This document shows, one piece after another, positions 19,892 to 29,474 of a stretch of DNA of 64,000 nucleotides (positions within the stretch are counted from its first letter, which is position 1; each line of letters starts with the position of its first letter). Origin of the DNA: Ascarosepion bandense (Eukaryota > Mollusca > Cephalopoda > Sepiida > Sepiidae); NCBI GenBank assembly GCA_037127315.1, contig JBBBDQ010000308.1, positions 1,537,001 through 1,601,000 of the forward strand, given 5' to 3'. The position numbers and the translations under genes are program-made. The notes under the pieces were generated by a model. That model ran no database searches. It saw nothing but the letters and a program-made list of their open reading frames with translations, and was not told the origin of the DNA.

Positions 19892-21009
19892 ATAAATTCA
19901 TAAATCTTTCCAACCACAAACTAACTAAGCACCAAAAAGAATTACTCAACCTTGGACCTAACTGCCATATATACCGTAAGTATAACCAGCTTACTAAAAA
20001 AAATGAAATAGAAACGCTCTATCAAAGTATCACTAAACTACAAGATGAAAAACTGATAACCGTTAAACCCGAACTGAAAGACCTACTTAAGGCTGAGGCA
20101 ATCAAAGATCGCCATGATAAAAGCAGAAGCTCCTCAAAAATTCTATCGAAACAACTAAAAAGTGCTGCGCACGAACTACGCAACCACCTTCACATAATTG
20201 TAAAAAAAGCCGACAAGGCTAACATCTTTGTTGTACTTAACAAATCAGATTACAACACAAAACTCAACCACATACTTCATGACCACACAAAATTTTAAAA
20301 AATTAACAAGAACCCGACACACCAACTAAAATCTAAACTTAATAAACTCATTAGTGCCAACAACGCTGATCAGAATTCCTTAAAACTCCCTAAAATTATT
20401 GGTGACTATAAACCTGGTTACATATACGGAACCATAAAAACTCATAAACCTAACTATCCTCTCCGCCCTATCATATCCCAAATTCCTACTCCTGTATACC
20501 AGTTAACTAAACATATTAACCAGCTTATCACACCCTACCTTCCGAGTAAATACAGCATTAAGTCAACCCTAGAGGCAATCCAAATCCTCAAGAGTGAAAA
20601 ACCCAACAATGAAATCATAGCTTCACTTGATGTGGAAAACCTTTTTACTAATGTACCCGTCAGTGAAACTATTGATATAATCATAAGAAATGTTTACAGT
20701 AATCCTTCATTACCCCCACTCAAAATTAATCCCAACATCTTAAGAAAAATTCTACTAGCTTGTACTACTGAAGTGCCATTTGTTGATCCAAACAACACTA
20801 TATATATACGACGTGACGGAGTCTCCATGGGTTCAGTGCTTGGTCCGACTTTTAGTAATTTCTACATGTCTAACCTTGAAAATACTACCTTTGCAAAATT
20901 TAAAAAAACATCAATATATCTAAGATATGTTGATGATATTCTACTATTAATTAAAAATACCGACGAATCTTACAACTTCAAAAACAGTTTCAAAATAACT
21001 CAGTTTTAA
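19885..21009 (+). pseudogene. PLE reverse transcriptase domain
   Basis: RT landmarks in order are GYIYGTIKTHKPNYPLRPII (near 20415-20475), ASLDVENLFTNVPV (near 20620-20660, first catalytic Asp in LDV), RRDGVSMGSVLGPTFSNFYM (near 20810-20870) and YLRYVDDILLL (YVDD near 20925-20936). Both Asp of YVDD are present. A TAA interrupts at 20296-20298 and a frameshift truncates it at 21009. The 'KTHK...RPI' and 'FTNVP' motifs are typical of Penelope-like RTs and distinguish it from LINE RTs in this window. Confidence 0.9.
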
Positions 21010-21902
21010 AATTCACTTATGAACTTAGCAATGATAACAAAATTCCTTTTCTTGATATATTAATTAACACTGACAACAATAAATTTACTATCTCACTGTA
21101 TCAAAAACCCACTAATAAAAATCCCTCCACACTCAATTATATTAGTGAATGCCCCCACTATTACAAAATAGCCATTATAAAAAATCTATTATATCGTGCA
21201 AAAGTCAATTCATCTATAAATCAAATCTTCCACAGTGAACTAAAAAACATAAAACAGACACTCATCAATAATAATTTTCCCAACTACATAGTTGATGAAC
21301 AAATACGTTATTTTCTTAAAAAGCTTAACATGGAAAAAACAACACATGATACTAACCCAACCAATCCTAAACATATCACTCTCTTATACCGTAGCCAGAT
21401 GCACTCCAACTACCAACTAGATGAAAACATCCTAAAAAAACTCATAAATACTAATATTTCTCCGACAGACTCTAACAAAAGAATTAAGTTTATTATATAT
21501 TACACTAAATCCACTACATCTAATTCATTCGTCCGCAACGACTCTTCCCCCACCGTTAGTGATTTGCAAAAAACCAATGTAGTATATAAATTCATATGTC
21601 CATTTAGAGAATGTATCTCTAACAACCTCAATAATATCTACATTGGCCACAATACAAATTCGCTCTCACGGCGTCTGACGTTGCACTTAAATGAAAATTC
21701 AAATATATTCCGTCATTTAAAACAACACGGTTATCAACGCACACTTTTGAGAAAAACGCTCGTTGATAACACGTACATACTCAAACAAGAAAATAATAAA
21801 CAGAAACTAAAAATCCTTGAAGCAATCTACATTAAACAATTTAAACCTGGTTTGAATACAATCAATTTTGATATTTCCAATAACGTACTCAAATGCCTGT
21901 AA
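21000..21902 (+). pseudogene. PLE C-terminal part with GIY-YIG-type endonuclease
   Basis: After the frameshift the reading continues VLKFTYELSNDNKIPFLDIL and YQKPTNKNPSTLNYISECPH, the thumb region. The endonuclease domain follows near 21579-21870: NVVYKFICPF (GIY position), a CPF..C pair, NIYIGHNTNSLSRRLTLHLN (YIG and the conserved Arg) and ILEAIYIKQFKPGLN (the Glu-containing helix). The end SNNVLKCL stops at 21900-21902. GIY-YIG domains are diagnostic of most Penelope-like elements. This piece is uninterrupted. Confidence 0.9.
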
Positions 21903-22090
21903 TCAATCCAGGGACCACAACGCCACTATTTTGTCACTGTCTTCGGACATCCGCCACGGTATGGATAGACTTATATTTTCAATTTAATTCTCTTTATTGT
22001 TAACAGCTTAAATGTTCTATGTTTTCTGTGTGTTAATATTTACTCTTTGATAATGGCTTATGTGAGCCGAAAGCTTAGACCCGATAAAAA

Positions 22091-22253
22091 AAAATCAACA
22101 ATTACTGTGATTTTTTTTGTTGTCTTTCAACGATATCACCATCAAGTATATCAGACGGTATGAACGGATCCTACACAAAATTAATAGACAGAACTTGTCT
22201 ATATTATTCGATGAAACCTGCATTAATGAAAAAATGCTGTCAAAATACACACA

Positions 22254-22258
<5 letters not shown>
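22091..22258 (+). mobile_element. PLE 5' fragment following the full copy
   Basis: The terminal-repeat end and the N-terminal start (SFNDITIKYIRRYERILHKI, NEKMLSKYTQF) repeat the beginning of the full copy, then stop in (TA)n at 22258-22298. The three copies are in direct orientation. The breakpoint falls at the same codon region as in the 1-190 and 4.4 kb fragments. Confidence 0.85.
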
Positions 22259-22300
<42 letters not shown>

Positions 22301-22319
22301 AATGAATAAGAACGAAGAA

Positions 22320-22760
22320 AATAATTGCAACGTTCAAAACATAAATTTAAAACAGTACTTTATATAAAAATACACTAATTAATATTTATCATTAATTATT
22401 ACTTTAGAACATGTACAAACTACAAACTACTACAAAATTGTACATTTTGTTTCAACATTGAAAGAACAATGTTTCATCAGGTAGTTAATGATAGTAATAA
22501 ACGTTTTATTGAAAAAAAAATTAAAATCACGCCTACTCGTTAGTTTGGGATTTATTTTTGTACGAGGTAAAAAGACATTAAAAAAGAAAGAAAAGAAAGA
22601 GGAAAGAATAGATCAGGAAATAAGATGAGAAATCAAGAAAATGAAAAGAGACAGGAAATGAAAAGATACAGAAGAAATAGAAACTGAAGAGTAAAATAAG
22701 TGAGAAAATATGGAGAGGAAAAAGCCAATGGAAACGGCTAAGAGAGAGAAATTCTAAATA
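22320..22760 (-). mobile_element. Hammerhead-bearing repeat (family C), single unit
   Basis: On the minus strand it begins with a pyrimidine-rich stretch (tagccgtttccattggcttt) and continues through ctcgtacaaaa-type sequence, caataaaacgtttattac and a complete hammerhead. It is homologous along at least 330 bases to 30930-31290. No ORF. It may be a terminal segment of a PLE or a non-autonomous retrozyme. It lies next to the PLE tandem. Confidence 0.65.
22425..22486 (-). ncRNA. Hammerhead ribozyme, complete consensus
   Basis: On the minus strand stem I AACUAC (22486-22481) pairs with GUAGUU (22430-22425), six pairs. Core CUGAUGA is 22480-22474. Stem II AACAUUG/CAAUGUU has seven pairs with loop UUCUUU (22473-22454). 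GAAA is 22453-22450. Stem III ACAAAAU/AUUUUGU has seven pairs with loop GUACA. The triplet is GUA, with cleavage expected between 22431 and 22430. All core bases match. Confidence 0.88.
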
Positions 22761-22849
22761 AACCTGAAGATAGGGAAAGGTTGAAACTTAGGTAGCGTTA
22801 TTGGCTGATATACAGAATTAGATGTAAAAACTATACACGTTAAATTAGG

Positions 22850-24112
22850 AGGAATGTTATGAGGATTGAGAGGTTGCAGGGGGTGTCAAGAAGAGTCAGT
22901 CTCGAATTGGTCGAGAATCTGCGAGCAAATCATTCAGCCTTATCCGCTGAGGAGGTGAGGACCTCAAATTCATTGATTAACGCGGGTATTGAGGAGTTAC
23001 TCTTGTTAAGCACGCTTTTACAGAGTCGAACTTAGAGGATGCTATGCGTAGCTTCATTCTGGCAGCAAGCAACATCTTAGCTTTGTTAAGTATATTTTAC
23101 ACTTATTACGAGCTGAGGTGAAAAGGCGCCTGTTTTAGTCCGACGCGTAGCTTCGATAGAGCCGGAAGAAATGATTCCGGTGGGCAATGGCGGTCGAGGA
23201 AGCGGGCGAAAACCAGAGAGGCGAATGAGATTTAAGCTGAAATTTCCTGGCAGTGATGAAAACATCGATGTCAGCCTTAACCGAAGAGGAGACCTCGAAT
23301 GCACAGTCTTCGACGGGAAGACTAAAAACGTTGTTCCAAGGGACGTCACAGAGGAAGTCTCGGAACGAATCCCAGTCTGCTCTTTGGTAGCAGTAGGATA
23401 TTCTGCTGGTCTGGGTTTCCAGGGTAGGGTGGGTTTGGGATGAGAAGTTGAAGGAAACTACGGCGTGGTCAGAGTTTCCGAGAGGGTAGAGCTGTCTTGT
23501 AGTGCAAGAGTCTGGGATGTAAGTGAAGCAGAGGTCTAGGAGTGAGTCCCTTCTGTTAGGATTATTGGAGAAACGTGTGGGGAAGTCCACTCCTTGCGTA
23601 AGGGATTGGGTGATTGAAAAATTCATGGTGTGGGCACCAGCAAGGTCGGTAACAAAGTTCTCCAGCCACTTCGTGTGGTGGGCGTTAAAGTCACCAAACA
23701 CAAATATATGTGCAGATGGATGAGAAGAAATGGCCTTGTCGATATTGTCAAAGATGCTGTCAAGTACCGAACAGTCAGAGGAGGTGGGGGAGCGGTAGAG
23801 AAAGAAGAGATAGCTAACCGAGCTTAGAAGTGAGAGACGGAAGCACACGAAAGAATGATCCAGGGATTCAAGAGATGTCACCCTAGCTAGGGGAAGATGT
23901 TCGCTGACATATACACCAAGCCCATGCATATGGACATTGGAGTCCTTCCTGAACAGGGGGAGGTAACCAGGAACGTAAAACTCAGAAGAAGGGATAGAAG
24001 GGTGAAGGTTAGTTTCACATAGGGCTAAGATATCGGGTGAGTTAGTTTGAAGGAATAAATCTACGCTGTAAAAGTTAGTGCGGATACCTCGTATGTTTTT
24101 TTTTTTAATCAT
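22850..24112 (-). mobile_element. LINE-A 5' portion (endonuclease), internally deleted
   Basis: The endonuclease ORF (24112-23135) is followed on the minus strand by a post-endonuclease linker (about 23100-22880). This reads SVLNKSNSSIPALINEFEVL then TSSADKAE, a stop, FARRFSTNSRL, as expected just before the RT of a LINE. It then jumps near 22880 into 3' tail-like sequence (acctctcaatcctcataaca), so the RT is deleted. Confidence 0.75.
23135..24112 (-). CDS. LINE-A endonuclease/exonuclease/phosphatase domain
   Basis: A 325-residue open frame, the longest LINE ORF here. It is an APE-type endonuclease that nicks target DNA for LINE insertion. Visible motifs are SPDILALCETNLHPSIPSSE (catalytic Glu in CET, residues about 29-48), LYRSPTSSD, HIFVFGDFNAHHTKWLENF (GDFN, middle) and YPLGNSDHAVVSFNF (SDH, residues about 228-242). 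The annotated Met is probably artificial: MIKKK derives from the A-tail of the neighbouring LINE-A copy, and the real element continues from NIRGIRTNFYSVDLF. RT and C-terminus are missing. Probably not an autonomous gene. Confidence 0.85.
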   Translation of the reverse strand: MIKKKNIRGIRTNFYSVDLFLQTNSPDILALCETNLHPSIPSSEFYVPGYLPLFRKDSNVHMHGLGVYVSEHLPLARVTSLESLDHSFVCFRLSLLSSVSYLFFLYRSPTSSDCSVLDSIFDNIDKAISSHPSAHIFVFGDFNAHHTKWLENFVTDLAGAHTMNFSITQSLTQGVDFPTRFSNNPNRRDSLLDLCFTYIPDSCTTRQLYPLGNSDHAVVSFNFSSQTHPTLETQTSRISYCYQRADWDSFRDFLCDVPWNNVFSLPVEDCAFEVSSSVKADIDVFITARKFQLKSHSPLWFSPASSTAIAHRNHFFRLYRSYASD

Positions 24113-24550
24113 TTCACCCCGAGCAAGGCGGAAACGCCACTGATGTGCAGGGGATTACGTAAATGTAAAAAGATTAATTAGAAAAGAGTGAGGAGTACAA
24201 ACTAGTTAGAAAGGAACAACAGAAAGCTGAGAAAGCAGGTGCGATGACAGATACATAGGTGAAGAGAAATGGAAGGTTATACAGAGGAGAGGAGAGAGCT
24301 AGAGGCCAGTGGTTAGTAGATGAGTATTAACTTTGCATTTAAATTTCTGGAGGTTGTAGCCGTCAGGAAAGCAAGAATACGGGAGCGAGTTCCACAGGCG
24401 AGAAGTGCGAGAGAGGAAGCTGCAGGAGTAGAATTGTCGTCTGCATTTGGCTAACCTGACTGTGAATGGGTGGGACCCAGTTGCCAGTCTGGTTGCACGG
24501 GTAAACACCTGTTGAGGAGGCATCAGTGACTTAAGCTCATCCGAGTGTTT
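24105..24550 (-). mobile_element. LINE-A 3' end
   Basis: On the minus strand it codes DELKSLMPPQQVFTRATRLA, SHPFTVRLAKCRRQFYSCSF and TSRLWNSLPYSCFPDGYNLQ to the stop (24299), then the 3' tail and an A-run at 24112-24102. The A-run directly touches the endonuclease start of the next LINE-A piece. The 5' side ends in (GT)n at about 24566. Confidence 0.85.
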
Positions 24551-24565
24551 GTTAAGAAGAACGCA

Positions 24566-24648
24566 TGTGTATGTGTGTGTGTGTTTGTATGTGTGTGCGT
24601 GTGTGTATGTGTGTGTGTGTGTGTGTGATAGAGAGAGAGAGAGATAGT
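24566..24648. repeat. (TG)n and (GA)n microsatellite
   Basis: Imperfect TG repeat followed by GA repeat. Confidence 0.95.
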
Positions 24649-25239
24649 TTGATGATTCAAAACATCCCTTTACAAACATGGCGGTCCAGCACGTCGAATA
24701 CTTTGTTATTTAATCGTACAAATCTGTCCCTCCCAAGAAGAATCATGCTCTATGCAACGGAAGCCGTAGTGCGAGTCTCACGACTAAGTAATAAAAATGA
24801 AGAAGACGAAAATTTAAACGCTTTTCTTTTCCATTTCTTTTGTTTTTTTTGTCTTTGAAGTATCGTCGTCGTCGACTCTTCATGACCAGACGATACTTCA
24901 TGACTGCCGTAGCAATGTGACGTTCATGATCGATTTCTTATTTTATTTTCGCCCGATTTTCATTTGTTGTTCGTACGCTTTCTTGCTAAAATATTTGAAT
25001 GCTTCAAATAAATACGAAAACTTTTTAGAACATCAAAGCAAAATGTTTTCGCAGATAGAAATAAAAAAGGAATGACACCAACCACTTGTGAATTGAGTTA
25101 ATGAATGCTTTATTAATACGGACCAGTGTGCAGATAGACATTGATGTGGGGTGCCTTTTTATCCCGATACTGTTTGCCCAATACAAAACCTGACGGCTAT
25201 CTGAATATATTGATTAACAAACTGTAGATTAGCGACATA
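24649..25239. other. Unassigned DNA
   Basis: No recognised feature on either strand. Confidence 0.35.
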
Positions 25240-25301
25240 CAGTACTGTGCAAAAGTATTAGGACAAGAACTATTTTATCCTTTATGAGACATCAAAATAA
25301 A

Positions 25302-25379
25302 GTTTAAAATCACCCCTGTCCTAACACTTTTGCACACTACCGGTAGTGTGCAAAAGTATTAGGACAGGGGTGATTTTCC
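25302..25379. repeat. Subterminal palindrome of the Tc1-like family
   Basis: Arms aaaatcacccctgtcctaac and its complement around the centre cacactaccggtagtgtg. Same structure as at 4987-5060. Confidence 0.8.
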
Positions 25380-25467
25380 TAAAAACCTCACTGAAATTCA
25401 AATACAGGATGTAAAGCCAAGTAAGTTGCTTATAAATATTGATTATTTAGAACTAGGTGCAAAAGAA

Positions 25468-25960
25468 ATGTCTGTGTCTCTACTATAAATACTTTCACGG
25501 CTTCTGCTCCGATGAACTTAGATCACCGGTGCCCCCTAGGTATGAATATACACGAGATACTAGATTAGCTACTAGGTCCCACTCTTTTACATTAAAACAG
25601 ATAAAATGTAACCGCAATTTCTAATCCAATAGCTTCTTTTCTCGCACTTCCCGCCTGTGGAATTTCCTTCCATACACTTGCTTCCCCAACAGTTACAATA
25701 TCCAGGACTTTTGTGTGTAACACACTAACTCGCATCCATTCTCTCAAACACCCTTCCCATCTACCCAACCCCCATCCTCGCTATCCTTACCCGTCTATCA
25801 CCCTCCTTCTGACATTTCCTATATCTAACCATTCTTTCCAATCACATTCCCCTATGTAACCCCCTAACCACTCTTTCTCATCTCTTTCCCGTATGTAACC
25901 CCCTGCGCAATAGTGGCAGTGGAATGCCTTGCTTGGGGCGAAATAAAAAAAAAATTAAAA
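25468..25960 (+). mobile_element. LINE-A 3' end nested in the Tc1-like element
   Basis: The reading YFHGFCSDEL-like (ctttcacggcttctgctccg), RLATRSHSF-like and CGISFHTLA-like segments is followed by the tail cagtggaatgccttgcttgg and an A-run. It is more decayed than the 37 kb copy. Confidence 0.75.
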
Positions 25961-26031
25961 AGAAGTTATATTTAATTTTTCCTATTTTCTATTAAACAAG
26001 TTATTTTAAACTACTCATTATTCTATTATCC

Positions 26032-26229
26032 TTGGATATGACTGACTTTTTTCGTATTCCTCCCTCTCGAATTGATAAATCTAATGTTACTTCGCAAGAC
26101 ACCCTTTGGGAACAAATACAAGCTGCTTGGCAGGAGATACCATTAGATACATTGAAGAAGCTTGTGATGTCAATGCTTGACAGAATGAAGGCTGTGATCA
26201 TAGCAAAAGGCTATTATACTAAATATTAA
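26032..26229 (+). pseudogene. Tc1-like transposase C-terminal remnant
   Basis: An open frame of 65 residues, of which about 50 (from SNVTSQDTLW) match the minus-strand relic at 4.7 kb. The first residues, including the apparent Met, are likely flanking sequence. It lies past the catalytic Glu and cannot catalyse transposition. Confidence 0.8.
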
Positions 26230-26384
26230 ATTTATTTTGTAACAAGTATTTTTTTCTTGTTAAAGCATTTGTTGAGTAAATCAAATAAAATTATTTTAAT
26301 TAAATTGCTTATTTTCTGTCCATATACCTCATAAAAGATGAAATATTTCTTGTCCTAATACTTTTGTACTGTATATAGGATTGA

Positions 26385-26560
26385 TAACGGTTGGCCTTGG
26401 ACTTGAAAAGGTTCAGATTGTAGTGATCAAGGAAGCATCCTCTTGGGAGTTTGTTTCGCAAAGCTGTAGCTCTTTGTATGTTAATAAACTGATTTGGCAG
26501 TAAGACAATTAAGGGTTTTGAGGAGCGTTTTAATTGCTTTTCTTACCAGATCCGTACTAA
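26385..26560 (-). pseudogene. LINE-C C-terminal fragment
   Basis: On the minus strand it reads RNKLPRGCFLDHYNLNLFKS, matching the + strand LINE-C relic near 4030-4110 at protein and DNA level (aacaaactcccaagaggatg). Confidence 0.65.
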
Positions 26561-26870
26561 CCAGGTGTAGTAGCACCTGTTAGGATCCCAGCTATGGTCA
26601 AATAGTGACCCCTTAAAAAAACCCCCCAAAAAACAACAAAAAACAAAAAAACAACAGTACATTTTTTCGTAATAAAATAATTAACAATAAATTTTTGTAA
26701 TGAATTTACGAGCTATACCTTTTATGGTCTAAAAACTATATATTTTTGTTTTACTTTTGACCCTGAAACTATAAATCTGCATACAAAATATTTAGATTTC
26801 GGCATTAAATGACCCATACAAGTGTTGATATATCGCTAAGCAAAATCAACCATCTATAAAGCTAATAGAA
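26561..26870. repeat. Repeat X, shorter copy
   Basis: Segments gtagtagcacctgttagg, ccagctatggtcaaatagtg and cattaaatgacccatacaag recur in order at 38712-39130. Non-coding with A-rich middle. A short third trace is at 43093-43130. Confidence 0.55.
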
Positions 26871-26889
26871 TACGAATATAAGGTGATCA

Positions 26890-27545
26890 ATTCAGACATC
26901 TTCTTTGATGTGCAGTTTCCCTTTCAGGACATAAGCGATCACAACTCTCAACAACTTCCTATCTCGCGTGAGTCTAAGCAGCTTTTCTCTGTTTGCAAAT
27001 GTTCTTGTACCACGTTCCGTCATTCATACGCCAGGTGAGTTGTTAACTTACTATCCCATATCTCTCTTGCCCTCAATAAGCCCCGTGAGGCTTAAGTTTT
27101 CAAAGCCCTCTTTCCTCATTCTGTACACAAGACATTTTAGCTGTCTTTTTCACATTCTACCGAGTTTTTGTTTGTTACCATTTACTTTGATCGCACTGTA
27201 CATGGAAATCTCAGTATCCTTCTGTAGAACAGCATTTCTGTTGTTTCTAGTTTTATTCTGATCATTGGGAAAATTATCCAATATTACCAGCTATATAATA
27301 GGAAGGATACCATATAGAAACCCAGATCTCCATTGTTTGGTACTAACCATTTCTTCTGTTTCGGAACATCTTTAATTTTTAGAATGCTTATTTCATTAGT
27401 CAAATAAGTGTTCGTATATCACTCTCGCATTTTCTGACCTCTGTTAAAAAAGCAAAAAAAAAAAAAAAAAATCCCCAGATAGTTAAACTTCTGCACCAGC
27501 TTTACGATCTGTAAATTGTCGTCATTTTTTTTCATTAATTTCGTT
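26890..27545 (-). mobile_element. Diverged RTE-like LINE 3' fragment
   Basis: Plus-strand landmarks of the RTE 3' end (aggacataagcgatcac, tttcctcattctgtacac, cagtatccttctgtagaaca) are in the usual order but heavily mutated. This is an older copy than those at 8-12 kb. Confidence 0.65.
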
Positions 27546-27575
27546 CATGAGCGTTGTATATTTTTATGTTGTAGA

Positions 27576-28151
27576 TTGCTCAGTATAGTAGAGTCAGTTG
27601 GGCACCTTGGATGAGAAAAAAGAGCACAATGATGAAATTAACACCGGTAGAAATTTGGAAACGGTATGCTGTACTGCTTGACATTCACGCCGGATGCTCT
27701 AATGCGAATATTTCAGAGTGTTTGGGTGTCAATGTGAGGATAGTGCAAATGATTTGGAAAGTGTTGGATGAGTCTAAGGGTGATTACGAAGGTGTTTTGA
27801 GTGATCACCAGTGATAGTGGTGTTATGCTCACATTCATTTTCTCACTGGGCATTTCTCAAGGACGCCTAGATCAAGAGCAGTGTTGCCCTGGGTCAAAAG
27901 GGTTGCTGCTGGGAGACACTATGTCTGGCAAGAAGATTCTGCACTATTTTACATAATCACGGCTACAAGACAATTTTTGAGACGACATCACCCCTTAGAA
28001 CTGGCCACCTAATGCCCAAGACTGCACCTCACTTGATTATCAGGAATGGGGCACAGTTGAGCGACAGACACAAAAAAGCCCTTCGTAACACTAAAGATGA
28101 ACTGAAGGAAGGGATTATGGAAGCATTAACAACATAAGCAAGAAGATCGCC

Positions 28152-28190
<39 letters not shown>

Positions 28191-28400
28191 TGTGTGAATT
28201 AATAAACATACATGTATACACTACCGGCCATAATTATTAAGACACCCCAGCTTTTTTTTAAAAAGATGAAGCATTTCATATTATTTTTAGTATTTATTGC
28301 CAAGTGGATAATTCTAAATGAAAATAGAATGGTTCTTTTGTTATTATTACTTTGCAAAATTTTACAAGGCAAATAGCGACAATTTACCCATCGCACCTTG
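27576..28400 (+). pseudogene. Mariner/IS630-type transposase, internally deleted
   Basis: The N-terminal helix-turn-helix is intact at 27611-27811: EIWKRYAVLLDIHAGCSNAN, ISECLGVNVRIVQMIWKVLD, ESKGDYEG. It is then joined, after a stop, to late catalytic-domain sequence: LPWVKRVAAGRHYVWQEDSA (near 27884-27940, Asp of the QxDSA motif kept) and NTKDELKEGIMEALTT (near 28090-28135). The centre with the first catalytic Asp and the third acidic motif is missing or garbled. The right edge carries gcgacaatttacccatcgca, shared with 9428-9448. A (TG)n run lies at 28155-28195. Confidence 0.75.
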
Positions 28401-28640
28401 TAAATTTGATATATTTGTATATGTATATACATACACTACTGGTCATAATTATTAGGCCACCCCAGTTTTTTAAAAGAAATTATGTATTTCATACTATTTT
28501 AGTATTTATTGCTAAGTGGATAATTCTAAATGAAAATAGAATGGTTCTTTTGTTATTATTACTTTGAAAAATTTTACAAGGCAGCCATGAAGCATTTTGC
28601 TAAATGTATTTCAGCGAGTAAAACTATTATCACAATCAAG
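28216..28640. mobile_element. Two partial copies of a Tc1-like terminal region
   Basis: cactaccggccataattatt at 28220 and cactactggtcataattatt at 28435 start near-identical stretches of about 150 bases, ending near ttacaaggca. The ends resemble Tc1-family terminal repeats. The direct repetition 215 bases apart suggests a tandem duplication. No transposase is present. Confidence 0.6.
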
Positions 28641-28657
28641 CTTTGTATATAAAGTTT

Positions 28658-28930
28658 TTTTTTTTTTTTTAATCATATCACACCGGGCAAGGCGGTAAGG
28701 CCACTGGTGTGCAGGGGGCTACGTAAGAGTGAAAAGATTGGAAAAGAGAAAGCTGGAAACCACATCCGAAACAGGGAACAAGGGATGAGCCTCTACACCT
28801 GTTCAATAGACGTGGGTGGAGTGTGAACCGGGCGATAGTTTAGTCTATCTACTCCAACTGAAAAAAAAGAAGAAAAGTGAAAAGATTGGAAAAGAGAAAA
28901 CCGGAAACCACATCCTACCTTTAGGCCACG
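28658..28930 (-). mobile_element. SINE-like repeat with LINE-A tail, second copy
   Basis: Same organisation as 16851-17190: the LINE-A-type tail (caccgggcaaggcggtaagg, plus view), then the body with cctgttcaatagacgtgggt, and a second truncated body unit (about 28875-28920). A (TA)n run follows at 28946-29003. Confidence 0.65.
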
Positions 28931-28941
28931 GGTGTGTATGC

Positions 28942-29006
<65 letters not shown>

Positions 29007-29009
29007 CCT

Positions 29010-29474
29010 CTTCAGGTGATATGTTACAATAAATCCTGAAAGCTTCAGGGTGTTTTTTTTTTTAAGTTTCATTGATAGCTTATGCTCCAATATAAGTTTA
29101 AAATTATTTTACCAAAATAAATGATCCACACAATAGTAAAATTTGTTTAATAATGTATAATGTAACTTAGTATACCATAATCATCAAATTCTAATCCCCA
29201 CCTAAAAAAACACCCTGTACTGTAAAAGATTGCTGTCTGCCCATTTAAATAATCTATGTTCTCACAATGTATTTTATACAGACTCTATAATTCTATTTTA
29301 ATTTTAAAAAAATCTACAATGTTTCATTTATAACTTATGCTCTAGTATAACTTAAAAAATTATAATTATTTTACTAAATAAAAGACCAACACTAAATTGG
29401 TTTTATATATTACACAAAAAATATATCACGAACAGTAGCTAGTCTAGCACCTATGCATCGATCATTCAGTAAGG
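29010..29474. other. Unassigned AT-rich DNA
   Basis: Two stretches (29060-29110 and 29325-29375) repeat the phrase about 'tagcttatgctcca-tataa-tt', hinting at an old duplication of about 265 bases. No coding signal. Confidence 0.35.

Larger units (their letters stand above)
19441..22090 (+). mobile_element. Near-complete Penelope-like element (RT plus GIY-YIG endonuclease)
   Basis: A single coding region can be followed through three frames: N-terminal part 19466-19891, RT part about 19885-21009, C-terminal part about 21000-21902. A +/-1 shift occurs near 19885 and near 20990. One in-frame stop (TAA at 20296-20298) interrupts the RT part. The element is preceded by a partial copy (19096-19440) and followed by another (22091-22258), all head to tail. 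PLEs insert by a target-primed mechanism and often lie in such partial tandems. A few mutations separate this copy from an intact one, so it is fairly young. Confidence 0.9.
25240..26371 (+). mobile_element. Tc1/mariner-like element, interrupted by a LINE-A fragment
   Basis: The left terminal repeat begins cagtactgtgcaaaagtatt and the right one ends ctaatacttttgtactg. The subterminal palindrome at 25302-25379 matches the 4.5 kb copy. The transposase C-terminus remains at about 26080-26229: TSQDTLWEQIQAAWQEIPLD, VMSMLDRMKAVI, KGYYTKY, stop. Between about 25468 and 25960 a + strand LINE-A 3' end with an A-rich tail is nested. Central transposase and both catalytic Asp regions are absent, so it is inactive. 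Confidence 0.8.

Noticed and set aside
23171..23827. Plus-strand ORFs opposite the LINE endonuclease
   Set aside because: They are antisense shadows of the 23135-24112 endonuclease frame, which has clear motifs.
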